Source: VXYK01 sp965221585 | Lineage (GTDB): Bacteria > Actinomycetota > Acidimicrobiia > Acidimicrobiales > Aldehydirespiratoraceae | Assembly (NCBI GenBank): GCA_965221585.1 | Contig: OZ244898.1 | Location: 992,001 to 1,056,000, forward strand | DNA: 64,000 nucleotides | Direction of reading: 5' to 3' | Part shown: positions 9,100 to 17,424 of the stretch, piece after piece | Layout: every line of letters begins with the position of its first letter | Numbering within the stretch: the first letter of the stretch is position 1 | Notes under the pieces: model-generated | Databases searched by the model: none | Told to the model about the DNA's origin: nothing | What the model saw: the letters and a program-made list of their open reading frames with translations, nothing else | Translations under genes and position numbers: made by a program

Positions 9100-10365
9100 C
9101 TAGGTCTTACCGCGGCGGTACGGCTGCCCGTCGGCCGCGGGCATACGCAGGCGCTGAGAGAAGAACGTCAAGACCAGCAGCACGATCAACTGCGGCAGAA
9201 TATTGATGAACCAACTGGGCACCGTCTCCGATCCGACGAACCAGACCAGGGCCAGCACCCCGATCATTCCCCCCAGCAGAGCGTCGGTACGGTTCCCGCG
9301 CCGGAAGTTGTTGATTGAGACAACCGCCAGCACCCCAGCGGCCACCAACAGCAGCGCATGCGTGTTGCTGCCGTCGAGGTCCCTGAGTCCCAGCGCGAAG
9401 GGGTAGCCGAAGAGCATGGCGCCCGCCATCACTCCAGCAGGTCTCCAGTTGCCGATGATCAGGGCAGCCAAGCCGATGAACCCGCGCTGGTTGACCGAAC
9501 CCTCGAGATAGATCCCGTTGAGTTCGGGGGTGGCGATGAAGGCCCCGGCGAACCCTGCGAGCACCCCACTGAGCACCACACCGATGTACTTGTAGAGGTA
9601 GATGTTGATCCCCTGTGATTCCCCGGCGGTGGGGTGCTCCCCGCAAATCCGCAGCCGCAGACCGAATCTCGTCCGCCACAGGACCCAGGCCGACAACGGC
9701 ACCAGAGAAAAGGCGATGATCGTGAAGATGCTCAGGTTGAACACGAATCCACGGGCGAATCCCGTCAGGTCGGAGATGTACCACCAGTCCTTGTCTGTGA
9801 ACCATCCGAGAATGTCGGGACTTCGCCAATCGCCGATTCTGCCTCCTGCAAGGAACGGCAGAGTGAACTTGCCGGCGCCGGACAGGCGGGGTGACTGGGT
9901 GATCGAACCTCCCTCGTGCCCTGCCAGAATCTCAAGGGACAGGAATCGGGCGATTCCCGGCGCGGCGATCAGGATCGCGACACCGGAAATGATGTGGTCG
10001 ACCCCGAACGTCACGGTCGCGATCGCATGGATCAATCCCCCGAGCGCCCCGCCCAGCAGTCCGATCAGCAGACCGTTCCAAGGTCCGTAGTTGATCGTTC
10101 CCCAAGCCCCGAACCACATTCCGAGGACCATGATCCCGTCCAGGGCGATGTTGACCACACCGGCTCGCTCCGAGAACATGCCGCCGAGCCCGGCGAGCAT
10201 CACGGGCACGGTCCAGCGCAGCATTGCACCGGAGGTTGTGGTCGTGGTCAGCTTCGACGCGTCTGTGAACGACTGCACAATCACCAGCAGGAAGATCCCC
10301 AGCGCTGCGTAGATCATCCAGCGGATCGGTGTGGCGAGCTGGTTGAGACGGCGCAGCAGATTCAT
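9100..10365 (-). CDS. Nucleoside-type ABC transporter permease (NupQ/YufQ-like)
   Basis: A 421-residue inner-membrane permease with around ten hydrophobic segments and the family core PVMLAGLGGMFSERAGVVNI followed by ALDGIMVLGMWFGAWG. This is the branched-chain/ribose-type fold used by BMP-dependent purine nucleoside importers. It overlaps the preceding permease by four bases (ATGA), showing translational coupling. It would pair with the other permease to form the channel served by the double ATPase. Confidence 0.9.
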   Translation of the reverse strand: MNLLRRLNQLATPIRWMIYAALGIFLLVIVQSFTDASKLTTTTTSGAMLRWTVPVMLAGLGGMFSERAGVVNIALDGIMVLGMWFGAWGTINYGPWNGLLIGLLGGALGGLIHAIATVTFGVDHIISGVAILIAAPGIARFLSLEILAGHEGGSITQSPRLSGAGKFTLPFLAGGRIGDWRSPDILGWFTDKDWWYISDLTGFARGFVFNLSIFTIIAFSLVPLSAWVLWRTRFGLRLRICGEHPTAGESQGINIYLYKYIGVVLSGVLAGFAGAFIATPELNGIYLEGSVNQRGFIGLAALIIGNWRPAGVMAGAMLFGYPFALGLRDLDGSNTHALLLVAAGVLAVVSINNFRRGNRTDALLGGMIGVLALVWFVGSETVPSWFINILPQLIVLLVLTFFSQRLRMPAADGQPYRRGKT

Positions 10366-11567
10366 GATGTCGCCTCCGCGAGCCTCGCTGCGGTGCGGGC
10401 CGACTCGGTGCGTTCACGCATTCGCCTGACCACCTCGTAGCCGATGACGACAGTCAACAGGATCACGCCGCGCATGATGTCGATGATCTCCTTGGGAGCG
10501 GTCTGGGTGACCTGCAAGATGTCCGAGGTTGCGTCGAGGAAGGCCCACAGCAGCGCGCCGACCGCGATGCCGGCCGGGTTGTTGCGCCCCAGCAGAGCCA
10601 CCGCGATGCCGTTGAACCCGAGGAAGCCGACGAAGTTCGGGTCGTACCTGGTCTTGTCGAAGATCTCGGCCATGCCGACGAGTCCACCCACCGCACCTGA
10701 CATCAGCATGGCGGCGAGCGCCATCTTGCGGGGAGGCACGCCTCCCGCACGCGCCGCCAGCGGGTTGAGTCCGCTGGCTCGCAGGTCGTATCCGAAGACG
10801 GTGCGGTTCAGCAGCAGGTAGTAGACGATTCCGACAACGATGGCGATCACCACCATGCCAGTGAGTTCCTCGTTGGCCCGGAGGTCACCGAACAGTTCCG
10901 GGATGAAGTTCAGGTTGGGCAGGAGTCCCGACTCGTCGATGGGCTCTGTGCCCACGCCGACCTGGACGATGTTGCCCTCGGCCTGCCAACGCCGGACGAG
11001 CCAGGCGATCACACCGAGCGCGACGCCGTTCAACATGATCGTGCCGATCACCTCGTTGACGCCACGGTGGGTGTAGAGCACTCCCGCGAGGCCGCCCCAG
11101 AGACCGCCAACCACCATCGCAGTGATCAGGATGAGTGCGATGTGCAGGACCGACGGCAATGCGACCGCGCCCCCCACGAACGCCGCGAATATCGCTGCCA
11201 TCCGATACTGGCCCTCGACACCGATATTGAACAGATTCATCTTGAAGCCGATCGCGGCCGCGACTCCGGAGATGTACAGGGGAGTGGCCCGATTGATCAT
11301 CGAGACCTGCACCTCGAGTTTGCTTGCGTGGTCGAGCATGTCTCGGGCGGCATCGATGGGGTTGCTGCCTGCGGCGATCAAGACGACGGCGCTGGCGATG
11401 AGCGAGAAGACGAAGGCCCCGAGGGGCGCCGCTGCCGACAGCAGGGTCTGTCGCAGGTGTGAGTCGGTCGCTGACCCCTGGTTCGCCAGGCCACGCCAAC
11501 GTCCAGCCTTCGGCCGTCGGGCCTCGGGTTCCTCCTCGGGTTCGTCGGCGAAAGTCGAGTCCGTCAT
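10362..11567 (-). CDS. Nucleoside-type ABC transporter permease (NupP/YufP-like)
   Basis: A 401-residue membrane permease and partner of the one ending at 9100. After a charged cytoplasmic start of about 45 residues it has multiple membrane spans. The typical segment SGVAAAIGFKMNLFNIGVEGQY is present, along with a later FLGFNGIAVALLGRNNPAGI loop. It overlaps the ATPase gene upstream and the second permease downstream by four bases each. The order ATPase, long permease, second permease is that of known purine nucleoside importers. Confidence 0.9.
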   Translation of the reverse strand: MTDSTFADEPEEEPEARRPKAGRWRGLANQGSATDSHLRQTLLSAAAPLGAFVFSLIASAVVLIAAGSNPIDAARDMLDHASKLEVQVSMINRATPLYISGVAAAIGFKMNLFNIGVEGQYRMAAIFAAFVGGAVALPSVLHIALILITAMVVGGLWGGLAGVLYTHRGVNEVIGTIMLNGVALGVIAWLVRRWQAEGNIVQVGVGTEPIDESGLLPNLNFIPELFGDLRANEELTGMVVIAIVVGIVYYLLLNRTVFGYDLRASGLNPLAARAGGVPPRKMALAAMLMSGAVGGLVGMAEIFDKTRYDPNFVGFLGFNGIAVALLGRNNPAGIAVGALLWAFLDATSDILQVTQTAPKEIIDIMRGVILLTVVIGYEVVRRMRERTESARTAARLAEATS

Positions 11568-13147
11568 CGCGGCTCTCCCGCTTCACCGGAGGTGGGTTCT
11601 TCACCCGGTTCGGGGTTGGCCGGCGTCTCGGCGTCATCCTGCTCGGAACCGGTCATATAGCTTCCGAGTTGCCGCGGCGTGATTGTGGCAGGGTCGAGGG
11701 TAGCGGTCAGTTCTCCCTTGTGGATCACGACAATGGTGTCGGACAGACCGATGAGCTCGTCAAGGTCCGCGGATATCAACAGGGTTGCCATGCCGTCTGC
11801 ACGGGCCGCTCGGATGTCGTCCCACACTGCTGCCTGAGCGCCGATGTCGATTCCCCGGGTGGGATGGGCAGCGATCAGCACTTTCGGCTCGGCAGCCATT
11901 TCCCGTCCGACGATCAGCTTCTGCTGATTGCCTCCCGACAGCGAGTTGGCGGTCACTTCAATATCGGGCGTGCGCACGTCGAACCAGCTACGGATCGCCT
12001 CGGTCCGCTCGCGCGCGCCGAATCGATCGAACCAACGACCATTGGCGAAGGGCTTTCTGGTCTGATGACCGAGGGCGGCGTTCTCCCAGAGCGGTGCGAA
12101 CAGAAGCAGACCCTCTTGTTGGCGGTCCTGGGGGACATAGCCGATCCCGGAGTTGCGCCGGTGCCTCACTGTGGTACGGGCGATCTCCTTTCCGAGCAAG
12201 CGGATTGAACCGGCCTCTACCTCCTCGGTCCCGATAATGGCGCCTACGAACTCATTCTGACCGTTGCCCTCGACGCCCGCGAGCCCCACGACTTCTCCTT
12301 TGTGGACATCGAGGCTGACATCGTGCAGCGCGGGCCGGTCGTCCTCGTCGAGCACCGTCAAGCCCCTGATCGAGAGTGCCACCTCGCTGGTGACCGTGGA
12401 CCTCGAGGTCTGCGGTGTCGGCAACTCGGAGCCGACCATCATCTCTGCGAGGTCACCGGTGCTGACATCGGCGGGTTTGACGGTCGCGACCGTGCGTCCC
12501 TGGCGCAGCACGGTGATCGTGTCGGCGATCTGCAGGACTTCTTCAAGTTTGTGGTCGATGAACAGGATCGTCTCTCCCGCGGCCTTGAGTTCGCGCATGT
12601 TGCGGAACAGTTCGTCCACCTCATGGGGGACGAGCACGGCAGTGGGTTCATCGAGAATCAGGATCTGGGCTCCCCGGTAGAGCACCTTGATGATCTCCAC
12701 CCGTTGACGCTCACCGACCTCGAGAGTCTCGATCAGATCGTGTGGATCGACATCGAGTCCGTAAGCCTCGCCCACCTCGAGTAGATGGGTCTCGGCGGCC
12801 TTGAAGTCGATTCGCCCGAGTGAAGCCACCGGTTCAGTCCCGAGGATCACGTTCTCGAGCACAGTGAGTTGTCCGGCGAGCATGAAATGCTGGTGGACCA
12901 TGCCGATGCCCAGCTCGATCGCGTCGGCCGGTGAGGAGAACCGGACCTCTTCACCACGGATTCGCATAGTCCCTTCATCGGGGCTCTGCATGCCGAAGAG
13001 GATCTTCATCAGGGTTGATTTGCCTGCCCCGTTCTCCCCGCACACCGCATGGATCTCGCCTGGAGCCACTGAGAGGTTGACGTTGTCGTTGGCCACAACA
13101 CCGGGAAACCGTTTGGTGATGCCGGTTAGCTCAATCGCGAGCGTCAA
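11564..13147 (-). CDS. Double-cassette ABC ATPase of nucleoside importer (NupO/YufO-like)
   Basis: A 527-residue protein with two fused ATP-binding cassettes that powers the adjacent permeases. Cassette 1 has Walker A GENGAGKST and Walker B ILILDEPTAVL. Cassette 2 (from about residue 255) has a degenerate Walker A (GVEGNGQNEF) but an intact signature LSGGNQQK, the usual arrangement for RbsA/NupO-type ATPases. The start is a TTG at 13147 with GAGGGG eight bases upstream. The first 141 bases downstream of the BMP gene include a terminator-like hairpin, so this gene is probably made at a lower level than the binding protein. Confidence 0.92.
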   Translation of the reverse strand: MTLAIELTGITKRFPGVVANDNVNLSVAPGEIHAVCGENGAGKSTLMKILFGMQSPDEGTMRIRGEEVRFSSPADAIELGIGMVHQHFMLAGQLTVLENVILGTEPVASLGRIDFKAAETHLLEVGEAYGLDVDPHDLIETLEVGERQRVEIIKVLYRGAQILILDEPTAVLVPHEVDELFRNMRELKAAGETILFIDHKLEEVLQIADTITVLRQGRTVATVKPADVSTGDLAEMMVGSELPTPQTSRSTVTSEVALSIRGLTVLDEDDRPALHDVSLDVHKGEVVGLAGVEGNGQNEFVGAIIGTEEVEAGSIRLLGKEIARTTVRHRRNSGIGYVPQDRQQEGLLLFAPLWENAALGHQTRKPFANGRWFDRFGARERTEAIRSWFDVRTPDIEVTANSLSGGNQQKLIVGREMAAEPKVLIAAHPTRGIDIGAQAAVWDDIRAARADGMATLLISADLDELIGLSDTIVVIHKGELTATLDPATITPRQLGSYMTGSEQDDAETPANPEPGEEPTSGEAGEPR

Positions 13148-13172
13148 AGTGCGTCCCCTCGGTTCGAAATCG

Positions 13173-13186
13173 CCAGGAATTCCTGG
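13173..13186. repeat. 14-bp perfect palindrome in the importer operon
   Basis: CCAGGAATTCCTGG is perfectly self-complementary and lies between the terminator-like hairpin and the ATPase start. It could be an operator or an RNA hairpin. No function is shown. Confidence 0.4.
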
Positions 13187-13189
13187 TGA

Positions 13190-13234
13190 AGCAAGAAAAA
13201 GTGAGCAGGGCCGGGAGTATATCCCAGCCCTGCT
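13190..13234 (-). terminator. Terminator/attenuator hairpin after the BMP gene
   Basis: On the minus strand AGCAGGGC (13234-13227) pairs with GCCCTGCT (13211-13204). An inner GGGA/TCCC extends the stem, one mismatch separates the two parts, and the loop has five bases. A T-rich run CACTTTTTCTTGC follows directly. It is 54 bases past the BMP stop. Such a partial terminator commonly sets binding protein above membrane components. Confidence 0.7.
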
Positions 13235-13287
13235 ACCAAGTCAGATGTCAGAGTGCCCGCTGGTAAGGCGGAAACCCGGTCGGGTTC

Positions 13288-14505
13288 TTAAGCCCCGACC
13301 TCGGTTGGATCAGTCGGAACGACGATGTCGCCAGCGATGATCTGCGCCTTGAACTCTTCGAGTTGGGCGACGATGTCGTCGCTCAGGAAGCCGCCCGAGG
13401 TCGAGTAGCCGACCCCGTCGACGGAGAGGTCATAGCGGGTCTCGCCAGGACCGAAAGTCCCCTCGAGGTGGGCTTTGATGATCTCGAAGATGGCGACATC
13501 CACCCGCTTCAACATCGAGGACAGCACGTACTCGCGTACGTCCTCGTCGACGGTGTGGTACTGGTCGGAGTCGACTCCGATGCCCCAGACCTTCGAGCCT
13601 GTGGACTCGCTGTGCTCCTTGGCTGCGGCGAACAATCCTGCACCGGTACCGCCCGCTGCGTGGTAGATCACGTCTGCGCCCGCTTCGAAGATGGCCAGCG
13701 CCGTCTCGCGGCCTCGGTCGGGAGCGTTGAACCCGTCGAAGTCGGGGAACTCGGTGATGTAGTTCGAGATGATCTCAATGTCCGGGTCGACATGGAGAGC
13801 TCCGGCACGGAATCCCGCTTCGAACTTCTCGATGAGACCGAAGCAGCAGACGCCGCCGATGAAGCCGACCGTTCCGGTCTCGCTGCTGAGCGCCGCGGCG
13901 GCGCCGACCAGGAACGATCCCTGCTCTTCGGAGAACACGAGCCCGGCGATGTTGTCGGAGTAGGGTGCCGGCGGATCTTGGCCGAAGTCGAGCATCGAGG
14001 AGTCGATGACCGCGAAGTTGGTGTCAGCGTTCGCTCCGCCGACAGCGGCGGCGTCACCTTCGAACAGGAAGCCGACGGCTAGAACGATTTCGCTGCCGTC
14101 TGCCTGGAGTTGGAGTAGCTCGGCGCGGTTGCTCCCGTCGTCGTTCGGCGACACCTTCGACGTGGTGATATTGAAGGTCTCTTCTGCTCTGGACAGGCCT
14201 GCGGCAGCCGAATCGTTGAAGGACTGGTCACCCTCGCCTCCGATGTCGAACACGAGGCCGACGTGGATCGGCGCTTCTCCTTCGGCCATGTCGTCTTCTT
14301 CGGCCATGTCATCACCGTCGTCGGCCATGTCGCCGTCGTCGGCCATGTCGTCTTCTTCGGCCATGTCGTCGCCGTCGTCGGCCATGTCGTCACCGTCATC
14401 GGCCCCGGTGTCTGTACCGGCGTCGGATGAGTCGTCGTCACCGCATGACGCGGCAATGAGCGTAAACGACAAGAAGATGCTCAATAGGAGCAGTAGCTTG
14501 CGCAT
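13288..14505 (-). CDS. BMP-family substrate-binding lipoprotein of nucleoside importer
   Basis: The extracellular capture protein of the importer (405 residues). It has a short signal sequence ending in IAASC with Cys21 as the lipidation site. An acidic linker of about 55 residues follows, made of Asp-Asp-Met-Ala units. The BMP domain starts at IHVGLVFDIGGEGDQSFND, which is diagnostic for the family, and continues with VGFIGGVCC and the late VWGIGVDSDQ segment. Purine nucleosides are the probable ligands from gene context. GGAGGGG precedes the ATG by three to four bases. It heads a six-gene minus-strand operon down to adenosine deaminase. Confidence 0.92.
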   Translation of the reverse strand: MRKLLLLLSIFLSFTLIAASCGDDDSSDAGTDTGADDGDDMADDGDDMAEEDDMADDGDMADDGDDMAEEDDMAEGEAPIHVGLVFDIGGEGDQSFNDSAAAGLSRAEETFNITTSKVSPNDDGSNRAELLQLQADGSEIVLAVGFLFEGDAAAVGGANADTNFAVIDSSMLDFGQDPPAPYSDNIAGLVFSEEQGSFLVGAAAALSSETGTVGFIGGVCCFGLIEKFEAGFRAGALHVDPDIEIISNYITEFPDFDGFNAPDRGRETALAIFEAGADVIYHAAGGTGAGLFAAAKEHSESTGSKVWGIGVDSDQYHTVDEDVREYVLSSMLKRVDVAIFEIIKAHLEGTFGPGETRYDLSVDGVGYSTSGGFLSDDIVAQLEEFKAQIIAGDIVVPTDPTEVGA

Positions 14506-14622
14506 TGTCCCCTCCAGGGTCTGTGTAGAAATCAGATGTTGCTCCAGTGAGAGTATCGCGAACCGTCCCCGAGCGCTAAGCCGGTGATCGCATGTTGGAG
14601 TCTCCGCTCAGCCGACCGGCAG

Positions 14623-16083
14623 TCAGGTGTCGCGGGCGGAACGCCAGAGGGCGTGTCGTACCAATTGGTCGAGGGACCGTATCGCCCTGCCGGCTGAGGA
14701 ATGACACATGATTCCGGCGGTTCTCATGGTGGCTGGACCCGGCGTTTCAGGGCGGGTGTTCGCCAATTCGGTGGCTACCAGCACAGGTGTACCGGTTCGT
14801 TCGGCAATGTCGACAGCGGCCTGCACGTAGCGGGCGTCCTGGCGCTCGCGAAAGTTGACGATGCGTTCAAGTCCGTGGTCGGGATAGAAGTGCCCGTGCC
14901 TCATCATCGCCGCGGTGTTGGAGAGGATCCCGATTCCGAGCAGCACCACGGCGTCGACTTCGGGGTGGCCGGCCACCAATTCGAGGATTGTCGGGATGGT
15001 TTCGCGCGTCTCTGCCCCGACCGTGTCGATCGGGTTGCTCCTGCTCCAGCGCGGCGGCAGGAGATCGTCGATCGCCGCTTCGAGGTCGCCGGGCAGCGGT
15101 ATCGGATCGAGTGCTGTTCCGGCCATTGCGTCGACAGCAGCGACGCCCCAGCCTCCCGCGGAACTCACGACCACGACCCGATTGCCCTTGGGCAGGGGTT
15201 GAGTTGCCAGAGTTGCCGCGACCTCGAAACCCTCCTCGGGGTCACGGGCGCGAATCACGCCGGCTTGGCGACACATGCCGTCGAAGATTGCGTCGTTGCT
15301 GGCTAGAGCGCCCGTGTGGCTGGCCGCGGCCCGCGCACCTGCGGCCGATGCGCCTCCTTTCACGACCACGATCGGTTTCTTTTCCGAGATCGCGCGGAGT
15401 CTTTCGAAGGAGGCGCGTCCGTCTTGGATCGTCTCGATGTAGGCGAGACTCACCTTCGTCTCGGGGTCGGTGGCGAGCCATTCGAGATAGTCGATGACTC
15501 CCAGTTGTGCTGCGTTGCCCGCAGAGACCGAGCGCGAGACTCCGACCCCGGTGTGGTCGGACAGGTTCAACCAGGCCGACGCGATGTTGCCGGACTGGCT
15601 GACCAACGACAGGTTTCCTCGGGGTGGGTATGGTGCCACGATCTGGGCGCACATCTGACTCGGGGTGGAGATCACTCCCTGGCCGTTGGGTCCGGCCAGC
15701 AGGATTCCAAGCTCCTCAGCGGTGGCGGTCAGACTCTGCTCAGCCGCGAGTCCGTCCGTGCCGGCTTCGCGGTATCCCCCCGCGGCGACGAACGCGGCCC
15801 GCACTCCCTTGGCTGCCGCGGCGCGCAGAAGGTGTTCGTTGACCGCCGCCGGGGTGCAGATGAACACCAGGTCTGCGACGCCCTCAGGTAGTTCGTCGAT
15901 CGTCCCGAAGACCGGTTTGCCCAGCACTTCGCCCGCTTCGCGGCCGACAGCGAAGATATCGCCGAGGTAGCCCGCGGTGAGCAGATTGTGCAGCGCCACG
16001 AAACCGAACTTTCCGGGGTGGCTCGACACGCCGGTGACGATTATCCCCCGGGGGTCGAACAGCGCCGTGAGGTCGTTGGTCAT
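14623..16083 (-). CDS. ADP-forming acyl-CoA synthetase, CoA-binding (alpha) subunit
   Basis: A 486-residue protein of the acetate-CoA ligase (ADP-forming) alpha type. It has an N-terminal CoA-binding Rossmann domain (FDPRGIIVTGVSSHPGKFGF) and succinyl-CoA-ligase-like domains. The phosphohistidine region is AAASHTGALASND. With its partner it would interconvert an acyl-CoA plus ADP and phosphate with the free acid and ATP. The substrate is unknown. It overlaps the ATP-grasp subunit by four bases, so the two halves that are fused in some relatives are separate but coupled here. Confidence 0.88.
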   Translation of the reverse strand: MTNDLTALFDPRGIIVTGVSSHPGKFGFVALHNLLTAGYLGDIFAVGREAGEVLGKPVFGTIDELPEGVADLVFICTPAAVNEHLLRAAAAKGVRAAFVAAGGYREAGTDGLAAEQSLTATAEELGILLAGPNGQGVISTPSQMCAQIVAPYPPRGNLSLVSQSGNIASAWLNLSDHTGVGVSRSVSAGNAAQLGVIDYLEWLATDPETKVSLAYIETIQDGRASFERLRAISEKKPIVVVKGGASAAGARAAASHTGALASNDAIFDGMCRQAGVIRARDPEEGFEVAATLATQPLPKGNRVVVVSSAGGWGVAAVDAMAGTALDPIPLPGDLEAAIDDLLPPRWSRSNPIDTVGAETRETIPTILELVAGHPEVDAVVLLGIGILSNTAAMMRHGHFYPDHGLERIVNFRERQDARYVQAAVDIAERTGTPVLVATELANTRPETPGPATMRTAGIMCHSSAGRAIRSLDQLVRHALWRSARDT

Positions 16084-16763
16084 TGTGCTACCTCGACCAG
16101 CGCGTCCACGGCCAGGGGTCGGCCGTCGACGAGGACCAGCGGGTTCAGGTCGACCGATAGGACCTCACGATGAGCAGCACCGACCTCGCAGAGCGCCAAC
16201 AGCAGGTCGATCAAGTCTTGTCGGTGCAGGGCCGGTTCGCCGCGGAACTCGCCCAGGAGGGCCTGGGCGGACAGGTCGCCGATCATCTCTTCAGCATCGG
16301 TCCGCGTGATCGGCGCTAGCCGGAAGGTCACGTCCTCGAACGCCTCAGCGAACACCCCTCCGACACCGAGCATCACCACGAGCCCGAACTGCGGATCGTT
16401 GTGAAGTCCGGCGATGAGCTCCCGGTTTCCTTGGGCCATCGACGTGACGAGCAACTCGACATCGCCGTCGTCCGGTTCGGCAGCGGACAGCAGCTCATCG
16501 CAATGCGCCTGCAGGCTCTGCTGGTCGTTGATCTGCAGGCGGACGAGTCCCCGTTCGCTCTTGTGGGCGATCCGGCGCCCGCACAGCTTGGCCACCAGCG
16601 GGTAGCCGAGCGGTTCTTTGTCCGTCATCGCGGCGAGGATCGCGGCGGTGGAGTCGCCTGTGACGAAACGGGAGACGGCCACGCCGTGCTCAGCGACCAG
16701 ACGCCGCGACTCAGCTTCTGACAACGTCACGCTCACGGCGTCGGTATAGCACGCGCCGGCCAT
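16080..16763 (-). CDS. ADP-forming acyl-CoA synthetase, ATP-grasp (beta) subunit
   Basis: A 227-residue ATP-grasp domain protein, partner of the alpha subunit. The segment YPLVAKLCGRRIAHKSERGL matches the nucleotide-binding start of the family, where the alpha-to-beta phosphate relay ends. SVDLNPLVLVDGRPLAVDA at the C-terminus is the metal-binding end. The ATG at 16763 adds nine residues ahead of a GTG at 16736 whose product begins nearer the family's usual start. Neither has a clear Shine-Dalgarno. Confidence 0.85.
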   Translation of the reverse strand: MAGACYTDAVSVTLSEAESRRLVAEHGVAVSRFVTGDSTAAILAAMTDKEPLGYPLVAKLCGRRIAHKSERGLVRLQINDQQSLQAHCDELLSAAEPDDGDVELLVTSMAQGNRELIAGLHNDPQFGLVVMLGVGGVFAEAFEDVTFRLAPITRTDAEEMIGDLSAQALLGEFRGEPALHRQDLIDLLLALCEVGAAHREVLSVDLNPLVLVDGRPLAVDALVEVAQ

Positions 16764-16830
16764 GTCGGGAGTAGACGGGGGATGTTTGGTGCAGTGTTGG
16801 GATGTCAGTGTTCAAGTGGCACAGCGCTGG

Positions 16831-17178
16831 TCAGCGTTCCACCTTGCAGGAGTCTGTGGCACCAGGCAGTTTGTGGCGGTTTCGGGCGACCAGCGCGTAC
16901 ACGGGTCTGGCAAGCCACGAGACCGGAGGGTTCACCAGCGTCGTTCCGATGAGTCCCCAGGCGCCGCCGACGGCTTTCAGGGCGTGCCCGATCGCGTAGT
17001 GGCCGCGGTGACTGGCGCCCGATTCATCGATCCACCAAGCCGCTTCGTCGACCTCGTCCGCGGTCACGGGGTACTCGCCGAGATCAAGCGTCTGCCAGGC
17101 TCCTACGGGCGCGCCGCGCTCCTCGATCCACCGTGCTGATGCTGTGCAGAACCCGCAGTCACCGTCGAAAATGAGCAC
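16831..17178 (-). CDS. DCC-family thiol-disulfide oxidoreductase-like protein (DUF393)
   Basis: A 115-residue protein starting directly with LIFDGDCGFCTASARW, the defining Asp-Gly-Asp-Cys-x-x-Cys motif of the DCC family. The family has a thioredoxin-like fold whose cellular role is poorly known. A hydrophobic C-terminal helix region (WGLIGTTLVNPPVSWLARPVYALVA) is typical. The start is a GTG at 17178. It lies between bL37 and the acyl-CoA synthetase genes, all on the minus strand. Confidence 0.85.
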   Translation of the reverse strand: MLIFDGDCGFCTASARWIEERGAPVGAWQTLDLGEYPVTADEVDEAAWWIDESGASHRGHYAIGHALKAVGGAWGLIGTTLVNPPVSWLARPVYALVARNRHKLPGATDSCKVER

Positions 17179-17201
17179 ATCGACAGTTTAGGTTCAGGTG
17201 G

Positions 17202-17288
17202 TCAGTTGCGTCCGCAGTTGGGCTTACGACCGTGGTTGGCCTTGGCGCGACGGGCTTTGGCCTTCCGCTTCTGGGTGCGCTTGGACAT
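17202..17288 (-). CDS. Ribosomal protein bL37 (28 residues)
   Basis: A tiny, extremely basic protein beginning MSKRTQKRKAKARR and ending KANHGRKPNCGRN. The ANHG(R/K)(K/R)PN ending matches the short large-subunit protein bL37 found in the mycobacterial ribosome, which is about 24 residues. The ATG is at 17288 and the stop at 17202-17204. It sits in the gap between the PHP gene and the DCC gene, on their strand. It is short enough to be missed by automatic annotation. Identification rests on motif resemblance only. Confidence 0.72.
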   Translation of the reverse strand: MSKRTQKRKAKARRAKANHGRKPNCGRN

Positions 17289-17424
17289 GCACCCGAGGCT
17301 ATCGGCGATATCTCGGCCTGACTCTGTTGTGTTTCGCTCTTGTTCACTGCGTTCACGGGCCGCTCGGGCCACAGCCTCGTTCGACGCGACCCTGTGCGGG
17401 ATCAATTCGCTCGGCCTCTGGTAA

